A stretch of 64,000 bases of DNA, taken from positions 186,001 to 250,000 of the forward strand of contig CATWQE010000001.1 of assembly GCA_958352855.1 (NCBI GenBank). Reading direction: 5' to 3'. The position numbers and the translations under genes are program-made. Numbering within the stretch: the first letter of the stretch is position 1; each line of letters starts with the position of its first letter. Below, in pieces: positions 32,888-41,015 of this stretch. This DNA comes from an uncultured Bacillota bacterium (GTDB taxonomy: Bacteria > Bacillota > Clostridia > Lachnospirales > Lachnospiraceae). The notes beneath the pieces were generated by a model that was given only the letters and a program-made list of their open reading frames with translations, ran no database searches and was not told where the DNA came from.

Positions 32888-33457
32888 TTAAATAGAAATA
32901 ATCCGGGCTGTATCTTTTAACCTGTCTTGTTCATCTTCATGAGAAACAAGGATAACACCTTTTCCCTCTGCTAATTTTTCGTCAATCACAGCCCAAATCA
33001 TATTCTTTTTCATGGTATCTAAAAACGCAAAAGGTTCATCTAAGATATACCATTCCCTATTGATTGACATGAGAATAAGGATATAGATTAATTTCCGTTC
33101 CCCTCCTGATAACATTCCCCATTGCTTTTTCCATAGCGTTCTCACATGTTCTCCATTATGCTTTTCAAACTCTGTTACTTCTACCATTTTTCCTTCCATT
33201 CGGTAAACAAACTTCAGGAAATCTTCGCACAAAAGTCTGTCCGAAAAAAAGATACTTTCATTAATATAAAGGATACTTTCATTGCCGCTAATCATAGCTT
33301 TCTTATCTTTTCGTATACCTGAGATGTAATCTAGCAACAACGTTTTACCTGTTCCATTGTTACCTTTTAGATGATTTAATTCCCGTTTTATGCATAAATT
33401 CACAGTCTTTTCAATATAAGGCAGTCTTAAATTTTTGATATTGATATCTTTATCCAT
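32888..33457 (-). CDS. Small ABC transporter ATPase
   Basis: A compact 189-residue ATP-binding subunit. Walker A is GNNGTGKT (about 33-40), the signature is MLSGGERK, Walker B is WYILDEPFAFLD, and the H-loop is VSHED. It is shorter than a usual ABC ATPase because the region between Walker A and the signature is reduced. It lies 8 bases after a six-helix permease gene, and the pair resembles small bacteriocin or peptide exporters/immunity transporters. Substrate unknown. Confidence 0.85.
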   Translation of the reverse strand: MDKDINIKNLRLPYIEKTVNLCIKRELNHLKGNNGTGKTLLLDYISGIRKDKKAMISGNESILYINESIFFSDRLLCEDFLKFVYRMEGKMVEVTEFEKHNGEHVRTLWKKQWGMLSGGERKLIYILILMSINREWYILDEPFAFLDTMKKNMIWAVIDEKLAEGKGVILVSHEDEQDRLKDTARIISI

Positions 33458-33465
33458 AACCCTTG

Positions 33466-34146
33466 CTATCTCCTTTCCTTAGAATTAGGCTCAAAACGCC
33501 AAATGCTGATTCCACCCAGAATAAATGCTAAAATTGTAAAAATACAGTATCCAGCTAACTTTTCCATAGTATAATTGATTACTAAATCTGACACACAATA
33601 CAAAGGATTATACCTGTTTAACATGGTATCTCTGCCTACTAACAAAAACATTCCGAATATCAGAATTGTAGAAATTGTTCTAATAGAGTTTACATGAAGT
33701 CTTTTTAATAAAGTCACTCCATGTCCCAAAAAAGCAAATGGTATGCATAAAACCATTGTTCCAAAACTATATACCACTAAATGAGATATAGAAAACTGTT
33801 TTAAAATCCCCGCTACAATATCAAATACAAGGATACTTAGCACAGAAAAAATAATCTGTGTCGTTAAATTCCCAAGAAAAAATGCTGTTGGCGAATAGTG
33901 AATGGAAAAAATTGTCCTCAAGCACCCTGTCTCCTTTAATTCTAAAGTATAGACACCTATTCCATAAACAAAAGAGCATAAAATCATATATACCCACCAT
34001 GGTATTAAATCTTTTTCATTTTCTATATTTTGAAAATTTAACAGAAACATAACCATAGGCAATAAAATTGCCCAAATAAAAGGAATTTTATCTTTTAATA
34101 AGGATTTCATGTTCAAAATAGTATAGGCTAAAATTTGTAGAACCAT
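33466..34146 (-). CDS. ABC-2-like transporter permease
   Basis: A 226-residue membrane protein with about six hydrophobic helices, beginning MVLQILAYTILNMKSLLKD. It shows no strong family signature. Coupling to the ATPase gene 8 bases downstream identifies it as the permease. An AAAGGGG site precedes the ATG. The 513-base region upstream contains a degenerate ~53-bp repeat array and no clear promoter. A run of seven C (G on this strand) in its leader could be unstable. Confidence 0.72.
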   Translation of the reverse strand: MVLQILAYTILNMKSLLKDKIPFIWAILLPMVMFLLNFQNIENEKDLIPWWVYMILCSFVYGIGVYTLELKETGCLRTIFSIHYSPTAFFLGNLTTQIIFSVLSILVFDIVAGILKQFSISHLVVYSFGTMVLCIPFAFLGHGVTLLKRLHVNSIRTISTILIFGMFLLVGRDTMLNRYNPLYCVSDLVINYTMEKLAGYCIFTILAFILGGISIWRFEPNSKERR

Positions 34147-34311
34147 GGAAATACCCCTTTCTCAATTTTATGCTTATATCCTACATCCCCCCCTGCTTTT
34201 TGTCTCGCCAATCCCAATAAGTGGCAGAAATCCCAAAATAAAATGCATAATTGGGTATCCGAAATCCTACTCTAAGAATACAATAAGTAGATTTCTATCT
34301 TTCTCCTGATT

Positions 34312-34529
34312 CCACCTACTTTTTTCACCACTGGATAGGCTACAAAAGCACTTTTTCAATTTTCAACCTACCTTTTACATGGTTATCATAAGCCAAGTTC
34401 AGCTTTAACAAGATTCCCCACCTATATTTCTCTGTCTTTTTATAGGCTACATAACCAAGTTTTCTGTTTTCCACCTATTTCATTCCATTTTTTATAGGTC
34501 ACAAGACCAGATTTTTCATTTCCCACTTA
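34312..34529. repeat. Degenerate tandem array of ~53-bp units
   Basis: The element CCACCTA (or CAACCTA / CCACTTA) recurs at 34312, 34364, 34418, 34471 and 34523, spacings of 52-54 bases. In three units it is followed 16-23 bases later by ATAGG(C/T)(T/C)ACA (34335, 34442, 34494), which can pair with the CCTAT part, then by an ACCAAG-TTTT-like block. The second unit is more diverged. The array occupies the divergent 513-base gap (34147-34659) between the small ABC operon and a small membrane protein; the rest of that gap is AT-rich with no gene seen. Confidence 0.65.
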
Positions 34530-34590
34530 TTTACTTCTCCCCACGCTTTAAATCCATGCATAAAATTATACATTTTTTATAATGTTTTTA

Positions 34591-34619
34591 TTGAAGTTTA
34601 CAGACTATTATTGTATAAT
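34591..34619 (+). promoter_or_regulatory. Promoter of the 72-residue membrane protein gene
   Basis: TTGAAG (34591-34596), 17 bases, perfect TATAAT (34614-34619), about 40 bases before the ATG at 34660. Confidence 0.7.
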
Positions 34620-34659
34620 AAATAAAAATAAAGGAATATTTCAGTCAGGAGGTGCCATT

Positions 34660-34878
34660 ATGAGAGAAAAACTCATTCCTATTCTCAAAGTCAGCATTGC
34701 ATTTTTTGTTGTCTTGTACACGATTTTCATTTACCAGGTAACCCAAAGCATTAGTCTGGTAACTCTCTTCATTCTCCTGGCAGGTCTTGCACCTGTACTA
34801 CATATGGCCTGGACCTACCTGCAGATTAAGTTTGACGAATATCAGGATGTGCGTTACATGCATTATATGAAGAGATAA
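34660..34878 (+). CDS. Small two-helix membrane protein
   Basis: A 72-residue protein with two hydrophobic segments (about 6-24 and 29-47) and a charged C-terminal tail rich in Asp, Tyr, His and Lys (KFDEYQDVRYMHYMKR). The frame opens earlier at 34582, but ATG at 34660 has a CAGGAGG site. It has its own promoter and terminator, so it is a genuine single-gene unit. I do not recognise the family. Confidence 0.65.
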   Translation: MREKLIPILKVSIAFFVVLYTIFIYQVTQSISLVTLFILLAGLAPVLHMAWTYLQIKFDEYQDVRYMHYMKR

Positions 34879-34916
34879 ATCTTTTCTTTTTTCATATGTG
34901 TTTCTCCTTTCATAGA

Positions 34917-34960
34917 AAACGCTGCTTCGGAAAAATTATTTCCGGTTGCAGCGTTTCTTG
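34917..34960 (+). terminator. Terminator after the small membrane protein gene
   Basis: AAACGCTGC (34917-34925) pairs with GCAGCGTTT (34948-34956), with an inner CGGAAA/TTTCCG stem, then TTCTTG. The U-tract is modest. Confidence 0.7.
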
Positions 34961-34984
34961 TATATATACTTTGAAACACATCTC

Positions 34985-34993
34985 TGGTATAAT
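34985..34993 (+). promoter_or_regulatory. Extended -10 promoter of moaA
   Basis: TGGTATAAT, an extended -10 (TGn plus TATAAT), about 35 bases before the moaA ATG. No good -35 is visible at 17 bases. The leader is too short for a molybdenum-cofactor riboswitch. Confidence 0.55.
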
Positions 34994-35027
34994 TGAAATA
35001 GGATTTTAGAAAGGTTGGTTTTATAAT

Positions 35028-36002
35028 ATGATTGATTCTTACGGGAGAACCATTAACTATCTCCGTATTTCTGTGACAGACCGTTGTAATCTCCGCTGTC
35101 AGTATTGTATGCCTGAATCTTTACCTTCTATTGACCATGAAGAAATCTTCCGTTTTGAAGAAATCCTGCAAATTTGTCAATATATGGGGGAGCTTGGCAT
35201 TCACAGGTTTAAAATTACAGGTGGGGAGCCCTTTGTACGAAAAGGCTGCATGGATTTCCTGCGGCAGCTAAAAGCCCTGCCTTGCACCGAACAGGTTACC
35301 ATTACAACCAATGGAATTCTTCTGGGGGAATTTCTTCCTGAATTAAAAGAAATTGGTATTGATGGTATTAATATCAGCCTGGATACTTTGCAGCCTGAGG
35401 TGTTCCGGCAAATCACCGGACATGATGGTCTGGAGACCGTATTGGAAAACATCGTAAAAAGTCAGGCGTCAGGCATACGAACCAAAGTCAATACAGTTCT
35501 TTTAAAGGGCATCAATGACAACGAATTTCCAGATTTACTCCATCTTGCCAGAGATTATACGGTGGACGTGCGTTTTATTGAAATTATGCCTATTGGCTTT
35601 GGAAAAAACTATGAAGGTTATAATCGGGAAAAGCTGTTACCAAAAATTGCAGAATTGTATCCTAATTACCAGGTGACTACAAAACAGCGTGGAAACGGTC
35701 CTGCCAATTACATAAAAATCCCTGGATTTCGTGGCTGTATTGGCTTTATTGACGCTGTTCATGGTAAATTCTGCCACCAATGTAACCGAATTCGTCTGAC
35801 TTCTGATGGCATGTTAAAGCTCTGTCTTTATTATGAAAATGGACTGAATCTGAAAAAACTTCTCAGAAATGGAGCTGAACCGGCAGAAATACGTTCTTCT
35901 ATTGAAAGCGCCATACTACAGAAGCCTTCTGAACACCGTTTTTATTTATCTGCTCTGGAAGGAGAACCGGAGCACCGCAAAATGTCACAAATTGGAGGAT
36001 AA
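35028..36002 (+). CDS. moaA: GTP 3',8-cyclase MoaA
   Basis: A radical SAM enzyme starting pyranopterin cofactor synthesis from GTP. The N-terminal cluster cysteines are C20, C24 and C27 (CNLRCQYC). The second 4Fe-4S cluster is held by C249, C252 and C266. The C-terminal Gly-Gly (323-324) needed for activation of MoaA is present. At 324 residues it has normal length. It lies 5 bases before the MOSC-MogA fusion gene on the plus strand, facing the aor/moaD/moeB/tup/moeA/moaC unit. In context its product is probably used mainly for a tungsten cofactor. Confidence 0.96.
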   Translation: MIDSYGRTINYLRISVTDRCNLRCQYCMPESLPSIDHEEIFRFEEILQICQYMGELGIHRFKITGGEPFVRKGCMDFLRQLKALPCTEQVTITTNGILLGEFLPELKEIGIDGINISLDTLQPEVFRQITGHDGLETVLENIVKSQASGIRTKVNTVLLKGINDNEFPDLLHLARDYTVDVRFIEIMPIGFGKNYEGYNREKLLPKIAELYPNYQVTTKQRGNGPANYIKIPGFRGCIGFIDAVHGKFCHQCNRIRLTSDGMLKLCLYYENGLNLKKLLRNGAEPAEIRSSIESAILQKPSEHRFYLSALEGEPEHRKMSQIGG

Positions 36003-36007
36003 AACTT

Positions 36008-36937
36008 ATGGGAATTGTAAAAGCAATCTGTATCAGCGAAAAAAAAGGAACGCAGAAACACAGGGTAGACGAAGCAGTTTTTATGGAAGACTGGGGCATT
36101 GAAAAGGATGCTCATGCCGGAAAATGGCATCGTCAGGTAAGCCTTCTCTCCTATGATAAAATTGAGGATTTCAAAAAAAGAGGAGCGGATGTTATAGATG
36201 GGGCATTTGGAGAAAATCTGGTGGTAGAGGGGTTTGATTTCAAAAATTTGCCTGTTGGAACCATTTTTCAATGTAATGATGTAATTCTGGAAATGACCCA
36301 GATTGGAAAGCAATGTCACTCCCACTGTGAGATTTATAAAATTATGGGTGAGTGCATTATGCCAAAAGAAGGGGTTTTTGCAAAGGTAATACAGGGCGGT
36401 ACCATCCGAACCGGAGACGAAATAACCATAATAGGCGAAAAGAACCGTTTCCGCACTGCAGTCCTTACCCTTAGTGATAAAGGAGCTGCGGGAGAACGGG
36501 AGGACAAAAGCGGGCCTCTGATTCGTGAGACCATAGAAAAAGAGAATTACCTGGTGATTGACCAGAGGATTCTTCCAGATGAACAGAATACCATTGAAAA
36601 GACCCTTATCCATCTCTGTGACAAGTTGAAAGTGGATTTAATACTCACAACTGGAGGCACTGGATTTTCTCTGCGTGACCGTACACCGGAAGCAACTCTT
36701 GCTGTTGCAGACCGCCTGGCTCCCGGTATTTCAGAAGCTATCCGGGCTTACTCCATGCAAATTACCAATCGGGCTATGCTAAGCCGGGGCGTTTCTGTAC
36801 TGCGGGGACAAACTCTGATTATTAATCTTCCTGGCAGCCCAAAAGCTGTAAAGGAAAGTCTGGATTGTATTCTTCCGGCTCTTGGCCATGGTCTGGAAAT
36901 TTTAAAGGGCAGCGCCTCTGAGTGCGCCCGCCCTTAA
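36008..36937 (+). CDS. MOSC domain fused to MogA/MoaB-type molybdopterin adenylyltransferase
   Basis: A 309-residue two-domain protein. Residues about 1-145 form a MOSC domain with the conserved cysteine in QIGKQCHSHC. Residues about 148-305 form a MogA/MoaB domain with VLTLSDKGAAGE, LTTGGTGFSLRDRTPEAT and NLPGSPKAV, which adenylylates pyranopterin before metal insertion. The two activities lie on one pathway, so the fusion makes sense, but the MOSC role is uncertain. It overlaps no gene and converges on moaC with a 7-base gap. Confidence 0.9.
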   Translation: MGIVKAICISEKKGTQKHRVDEAVFMEDWGIEKDAHAGKWHRQVSLLSYDKIEDFKKRGADVIDGAFGENLVVEGFDFKNLPVGTIFQCNDVILEMTQIGKQCHSHCEIYKIMGECIMPKEGVFAKVIQGGTIRTGDEITIIGEKNRFRTAVLTLSDKGAAGEREDKSGPLIRETIEKENYLVIDQRILPDEQNTIEKTLIHLCDKLKVDLILTTGGTGFSLRDRTPEATLAVADRLAPGISEAIRAYSMQITNRAMLSRGVSVLRGQTLIINLPGSPKAVKESLDCILPALGHGLEILKGSASECARP

Positions 36938-36944
36938 ATACAAC

Positions 36945-37430
36945 CTATTTCTGGGAGGAAAAGTGGAAATCCCCACTTTTTCCTCCTGTTTTTTCTACCA
37001 AATGAATATCCTGAATCACCATTTTCTTGTCTATGGCTTTACACATATCATAAATGGTGAGAAGGGCAGCGCTGACTCCATGAAGAGCCTCCATCTCTAC
37101 CCCCGTTTTTCCTTCTGTTTTCACAGTGCAAACAGCCTGAATAGCATGTTCCTCTGGAATCACCTGGAAGTCTACGGAGCATTTTTGAATCATCAAAGGA
37201 TGACACATGGGGATAATAGAAGAGGTTTGCTTCACTGCCATGATTCCTGCCACTCTTGCCACACCCAGCACATCTCCTTTTTTCACTTTTTGCTCCAAAA
37301 CCGCCTGCAAAATCTCCTCTGATACCAGGATTTTTCCTTGCGCGACTGCGGTTCTGCTGGTTGGTGCTTTGCCTGACACATCTACCATTACTGCGTTTCC
37401 ATTTTTATCAAAATGATTGAATTCACCCAC
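36945..37430 (-). CDS. moaC: Cyclic pyranopterin monophosphate synthase
   Basis: MoaC acts right after MoaA, closing the cyclic phosphate of the pyranopterin. The 161-residue length is typical. Landmarks are MVDVSGKAPTSRTA, IPMCHPLMIQ and TGVEMEALHGVSAALLTIYDM. It overlaps the upstream MOSC gene by 8 bases and is last in the minus-strand cofactor operon. Its final codons are also part of a hairpin that looks like the terminator of the convergent moaA operon. Confidence 0.96.
   Translation of the reverse strand: MGEFNHFDKNGNAVMVDVSGKAPTSRTAVAQGKILVSEEILQAVLEQKVKKGDVLGVARVAGIMAVKQTSSIIPMCHPLMIQKCSVDFQVIPEEHAIQAVCTVKTEGKTGVEMEALHGVSAALLTIYDMCKAIDKKMVIQDIHLVEKTGGKSGDFHFSSQK
36954..36995 (+). terminator. 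Terminator of moaA-MOSC/MogA, located inside the moaC coding end
   Basis: GGAGGAAAAGTGG (36954-36966) pairs with CCACTTTTTCCTCC (36973-36986), one extra T bulged, loop about 6 bases, followed by TGTTTTTTC. The hairpin overlaps the last codons of moaC on the other strand. The minus side lacks a T-tract, so it should be one-directional. Confidence 0.75.
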
Positions 37431-37878
37431 TAATTTTTTCCTCCATTTTTATTTCATCCCCTGTATGTAAGATGCCATCTGACAGGGGTTTTAGAAATAC
37501 TGTCTGACTCTTTAACAGACAATGCTTCTTGTCTCCCAGTATACATGCTTCCGGATGACATTTTTTCCCTATCTTCTGCACTTCCAGGATAATCTCCCCT
37601 GTAATAAGGCAGTCTCCCTGTTTTAATTTTCCAATATCTAATCCTGAGACCAGAAGATTCTCCTGAAATTTCTGAAAACAGATTCCTGAAAATCCCTCTT
37701 TTTCCAGTGTGCTTCTGGCTTCCATGGTCCAGAGTGTCAATCCTGAGTCTCCTGTTTGTCCATGATAATCTCCAAGAATTCCATAACATTTGGAAATTCT
37801 CCCTTGTTCTGTCAGGACTGTTTTTTGCCCCTTTTGGGGGCAATACTGAATCCTTTCAATTCTCCCTATCTGATCCAT
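37423..37878 (-). CDS. MOSC domain protein
   Basis: A 151-residue stand-alone MOSC protein with the conserved cysteine region KIGKKCHPEACIL and the domain ending LHTGDEIKM. MOSC domains bind or handle molybdenum-type cofactors and sulfur; stand-alone forms in cofactor operons have no settled role. It overlaps the MoeA-fusion gene upstream by 13 bases and moaC downstream by 8, so all three are coupled. It is a diverged paralogue of the MOSC half of the convergent fusion gene. Confidence 0.88.
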   Translation of the reverse strand: MDQIGRIERIQYCPQKGQKTVLTEQGRISKCYGILGDYHGQTGDSGLTLWTMEARSTLEKEGFSGICFQKFQENLLVSGLDIGKLKQGDCLITGEIILEVQKIGKKCHPEACILGDKKHCLLKSQTVFLKPLSDGILHTGDEIKMEEKISG

Positions 37879-39776
37879 CTGATTTCTCCTGTCTTCGCCA
37901 TACCATATCCTCCCAGCTTTTTTAACTCTTCTGCAAACTCCGGACTTTTCAATACCTGGAGAAAGACCTGAATCTGGGGAAGATCCATGTAGTCTTCTGG
38001 AATGGCAAATTCATACCATTCCTCACCAACTGGAATAAAATCAAGATCCATGGCTCTTGCAGCAGAAAGAACACCCATACCGGCATCTGCACTGTCACTT
38101 TTCACCAAAGCTGCTACCGCCATATGTGTGGCTGCCTCTCTGTCATATCCAGAGATACTTTCTTCTGATATCCCTTCTTGCTTCAGAAGATAATCAAATA
38201 GTACTCTGGTGCCTGCACCTCTTTGTCTGTTCACAAATCTACATTTTGTTAAATCCTGAAGTTTTTGAATTCCCAATGGATTGCCCTTCTTTACCATAAT
38301 TCCCTGGATTCTCTGAACACCTGTTACAATGGCTACGGGATTCTGAAACAGTCTTTTTACATAACTGTCATTATACATACCACTGTCCTCATCCAAAAGA
38401 TGGATAGGCGCAATATGGGCTTCTCCACGTTTTAATGCCAGCAAGCCCCCCATGCTTCCCACATGAGTGCTGGACAGATGCATTCCCCTGCACATCTGGG
38501 GCATAAGATCTGCTGCAACATCCAGAATCAAATCATGGCTTCCCGTAACAACTGCTGTATTTTTAATTTCCTCTGCATCTGTGTACAGGGAAACCGTCAC
38601 CTCTTCACCGGCTTCCAGCCCCTCACAATTCTGGTCAATCACACAGAACCCATCTGCCCGTACCAACGACATAGCTGCTCCTGCGCCTCTTGCTAATGGA
38701 GCTGCTACCATCTTATTTCCTACAATTCCTGTTTTTACTCTTACATATTCCTTATGCTTCAGGCTGGAGACCAGACGCTTGGACAAAACCGCCTTTTGTT
38801 CATAATCTCCCTGAATCACCCTCTGTCCCATATAGGCCAGAACTGGAGACACAAAATTTTCAAAGGCAATGTAGGCAGATACCGGATATCCAGGCAATCC
38901 AATTACTGGTTTGCCTGCTACCAGAGCCAGAATCACCGGTTTGCCCGGCTTAATCGCAACTCCATGAATTAATACCTCACCAAGCTCCCGAAGCACATGC
39001 ACTGTATAATCATCTCTCCCGGCGCTGGAACCCGCATTAATTAGCACCATGTCAGATATCTGGACAGCTTCCCAAACCGCTTTTTTAATCTTTTCATAAT
39101 CATCTTCCAGAATGGGATAACGATGGGCAATTCCCCCCTGCTCTGTTACCATATTTTCAAACATTCTGGAATTCGATTCAATGATACTGCCCTCCTGAAT
39201 TGCTTCCCCTGGTTCTATTATCTCTGTACCTGTTGGGAAAATTCCTACAACTGGCTTTCTTACCACTTCCAATTCCATAATTCCGGCTGACAGAAGCACA
39301 CCTACATCAATAGCCCGAATCTGATGGCAGCTTGGAAGAATCATTTCCCCTGCTACAATATCCTCTCCTACCGGACGTATATGCTGCCAGGCAGAAGCAG
39401 AAGCCACAATTTCTACCTCCTGCTCTGATTCTGTCTCCAGCAAATCCTCTGCCATAATCACTGCATCAAAAGGATGATGAACCGGATCGCCAGTATCAAC
39501 TACCACATAATCCACACCTTCTTTTAACCTCACAGGATTTGTCTCTGAAGCTCCATATGTGTGGGAAGAAATCACCGCAATTCCATCCATAGCGGACGCA
39601 TTGTACAAAGGAGAACTATACTTTGCGTACACTGCATGGCGGGTAACCCTTCCAAGTCCCTGTGTTACAGGGATTGTCTCATATTGAACGTCCCATACTT
39701 TTTCCAATGCTTCTAAATATATTTTTTTTGCCTCTTCCACTGGCGTGGTTTTTAAATATAAATTTCTCTTTCCCAT
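37866..39776 (-). CDS. MoeA fused to periplasmic-binding-protein-like domain
   Basis: A 636-residue protein. Residues about 1-405 are MoeA-like (metal insertase), with SPLYNASAMDGIAV, FPTGTEI, NAGSSAGRDDYT and GLPGYPVSAY. Residues about 415-636 resemble a type II periplasmic-binding/LysR-substrate-binding fold (DLMPQMCRGMHLSSTHVGSM, FVNRQRGAGTRVLFDYLL, ADAGMGVLSAA), but with no signal peptide, so it stays in the cytosol. The same fusion is known in clostridia and archaea near molybdate/tungstate genes. A metal or cofactor sensing/delivery role for the tail is inferred. It follows a second moeA by 9 bases. Confidence 0.9.
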   Translation of the reverse strand: MGKRNLYLKTTPVEEAKKIYLEALEKVWDVQYETIPVTQGLGRVTRHAVYAKYSSPLYNASAMDGIAVISSHTYGASETNPVRLKEGVDYVVVDTGDPVHHPFDAVIMAEDLLETESEQEVEIVASASAWQHIRPVGEDIVAGEMILPSCHQIRAIDVGVLLSAGIMELEVVRKPVVGIFPTGTEIIEPGEAIQEGSIIESNSRMFENMVTEQGGIAHRYPILEDDYEKIKKAVWEAVQISDMVLINAGSSAGRDDYTVHVLRELGEVLIHGVAIKPGKPVILALVAGKPVIGLPGYPVSAYIAFENFVSPVLAYMGQRVIQGDYEQKAVLSKRLVSSLKHKEYVRVKTGIVGNKMVAAPLARGAGAAMSLVRADGFCVIDQNCEGLEAGEEVTVSLYTDAEEIKNTAVVTGSHDLILDVAADLMPQMCRGMHLSSTHVGSMGGLLALKRGEAHIAPIHLLDEDSGMYNDSYVKRLFQNPVAIVTGVQRIQGIMVKKGNPLGIQKLQDLTKCRFVNRQRGAGTRVLFDYLLKQEGISEESISGYDREAATHMAVAALVKSDSADAGMGVLSAARAMDLDFIPVGEEWYEFAIPEDYMDLPQIQVFLQVLKSPEFAEELKKLGGYGMAKTGEIRWIR

Positions 39777-39785
39777 ATTCCACCT

Positions 39786-41015
39786 CTAAAATGTATGAAC
39801 CCAAATACGTACTCCTGCTTTTAACCCTTCCTGGTTTAAATCCAAAACCGCATAGCCGTCAGCCCTGGTAATCGTTGACATAAGTCCTGACTTTCCCCAG
39901 ACAGGTTTTGCAATATAACCATCCTCACCTGAAATCAGTTCCACAAACAACAACATTTTTCTTCCTGGCGTACCGGGCACATTCCCCTGCAGACGCGCAG
40001 GAACGGCTATCTTCTGCGGCACTCCTGTTTTCTCATAATACAGCCATGCCGGCAGCATTTCAAAAACCGCCATGGCAGCCACCGGATGTCCGGGAAGACC
40101 AATGAGCAAAACCTTATCCTCTGTATCAGCTCCCAAAATCGTGGGTTTTCCTGGTTTTAATGCAAGACCATGGGTAAACACACCTGGATTTGCCAGTTCA
40201 TCAATAACCTGGGCCGTCATATCCTTTTTACCTTTGGAACTTCCTCCTGACACAATTACCATATCGCTGATTTTTTTTGCTTCCAATACCGCTTCCTTTA
40301 ATTTCTCATATTCATCCCTGACTGTCCGCCTTCCACATACATGAAATCCATGCTGCTCTGCCAGCGCAGTCAGCCCGCTGGTATTAATATCATAAATCTG
40401 TCCCCTCTGTCTTTCACACCCGGGACTTACCAATTCATCCCCTGTAGAAATAATAAAAACTTTAACTGCTTCAAAAACCTTCACTGAGGTAACTCCCTCT
40501 GCTGCCAAAGCCCCGATTTCCTGTGGACGGATTCTGGTTCCTTTTTTTAACAAAAGGCTGCCCTGTTTACAATCTTCTCCCACTTCCACCACATGTCGTC
40601 CCGGAGATACTGCGCTGTAAACCGCTATTTGCTCTTTGTCAAATTCTTCACAGTACTCTACCATTACACAACTATCTGCCCCTTCTGGAATCATCCCCCC
40701 TGTAGGCACATACGCGCAGGTACCCGGAAGAATTTTACTTTTTGCCACTGTTCCAATTGCCACATCTTCTACCACTCTCAGAAACACAGGAATGCTTTCG
40801 CCTGCTCCCATAGTATCTTTTGCCCTTACCGCATATCCGTCCACCATGGAACGTGGAAAATCCGGTATGTCCATAACGCTGTAATAATCTTCTGCCAGGA
40901 TTCTGTGAAGCGCCTTCTCCAAAGGCACTTCCTCCACCCTAAGCCAGTCCTGCCCCACTGTTTTTCTTAATTTTTCTCTTGCCTCTTCCAAGGTATCAAC
41001 TCTCAAAAGTTCCAT
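39786..41015 (-). CDS. moeA: Molybdopterin molybdenumtransferase MoeA
   Basis: A 409-residue metal insertase with PDFPRSMVDGYAVRA, ISTGDELV, SGGSSKGKKDMT and GLPGHPVAAM, the expected MoeA landmarks. It releases AMP from the adenylylated pyranopterin and inserts the oxyanion-derived metal. It overlaps tupC by 20 bases and precedes a second, fused moeA. In organisms using both metals, paired MoeA paralogues may divide molybdate and tungstate; here both sit in the tungsten operon. Residue differences do not let me assign metals. Confidence 0.93.
   Translation of the reverse strand: MELLRVDTLEEAREKLRKTVGQDWLRVEEVPLEKALHRILAEDYYSVMDIPDFPRSMVDGYAVRAKDTMGAGESIPVFLRVVEDVAIGTVAKSKILPGTCAYVPTGGMIPEGADSCVMVEYCEEFDKEQIAVYSAVSPGRHVVEVGEDCKQGSLLLKKGTRIRPQEIGALAAEGVTSVKVFEAVKVFIISTGDELVSPGCERQRGQIYDINTSGLTALAEQHGFHVCGRRTVRDEYEKLKEAVLEAKKISDMVIVSGGSSKGKKDMTAQVIDELANPGVFTHGLALKPGKPTILGADTEDKVLLIGLPGHPVAAMAVFEMLPAWLYYEKTGVPQKIAVPARLQGNVPGTPGRKMLLFVELISGEDGYIAKPVWGKSGLMSTITRADGYAVLDLNQEGLKAGVRIWVHTF

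Noticed and set aside
34147..34660. CRISPR array
   Set aside because: The repeats are too degenerate, conserved blocks are scattered through each 53-bp unit, and no cas gene is nearby.
34990..35027. Riboswitch upstream of moaA
   Set aside because: Only about 28 bases separate the predicted start from the ATG region, too short for an aptamer.
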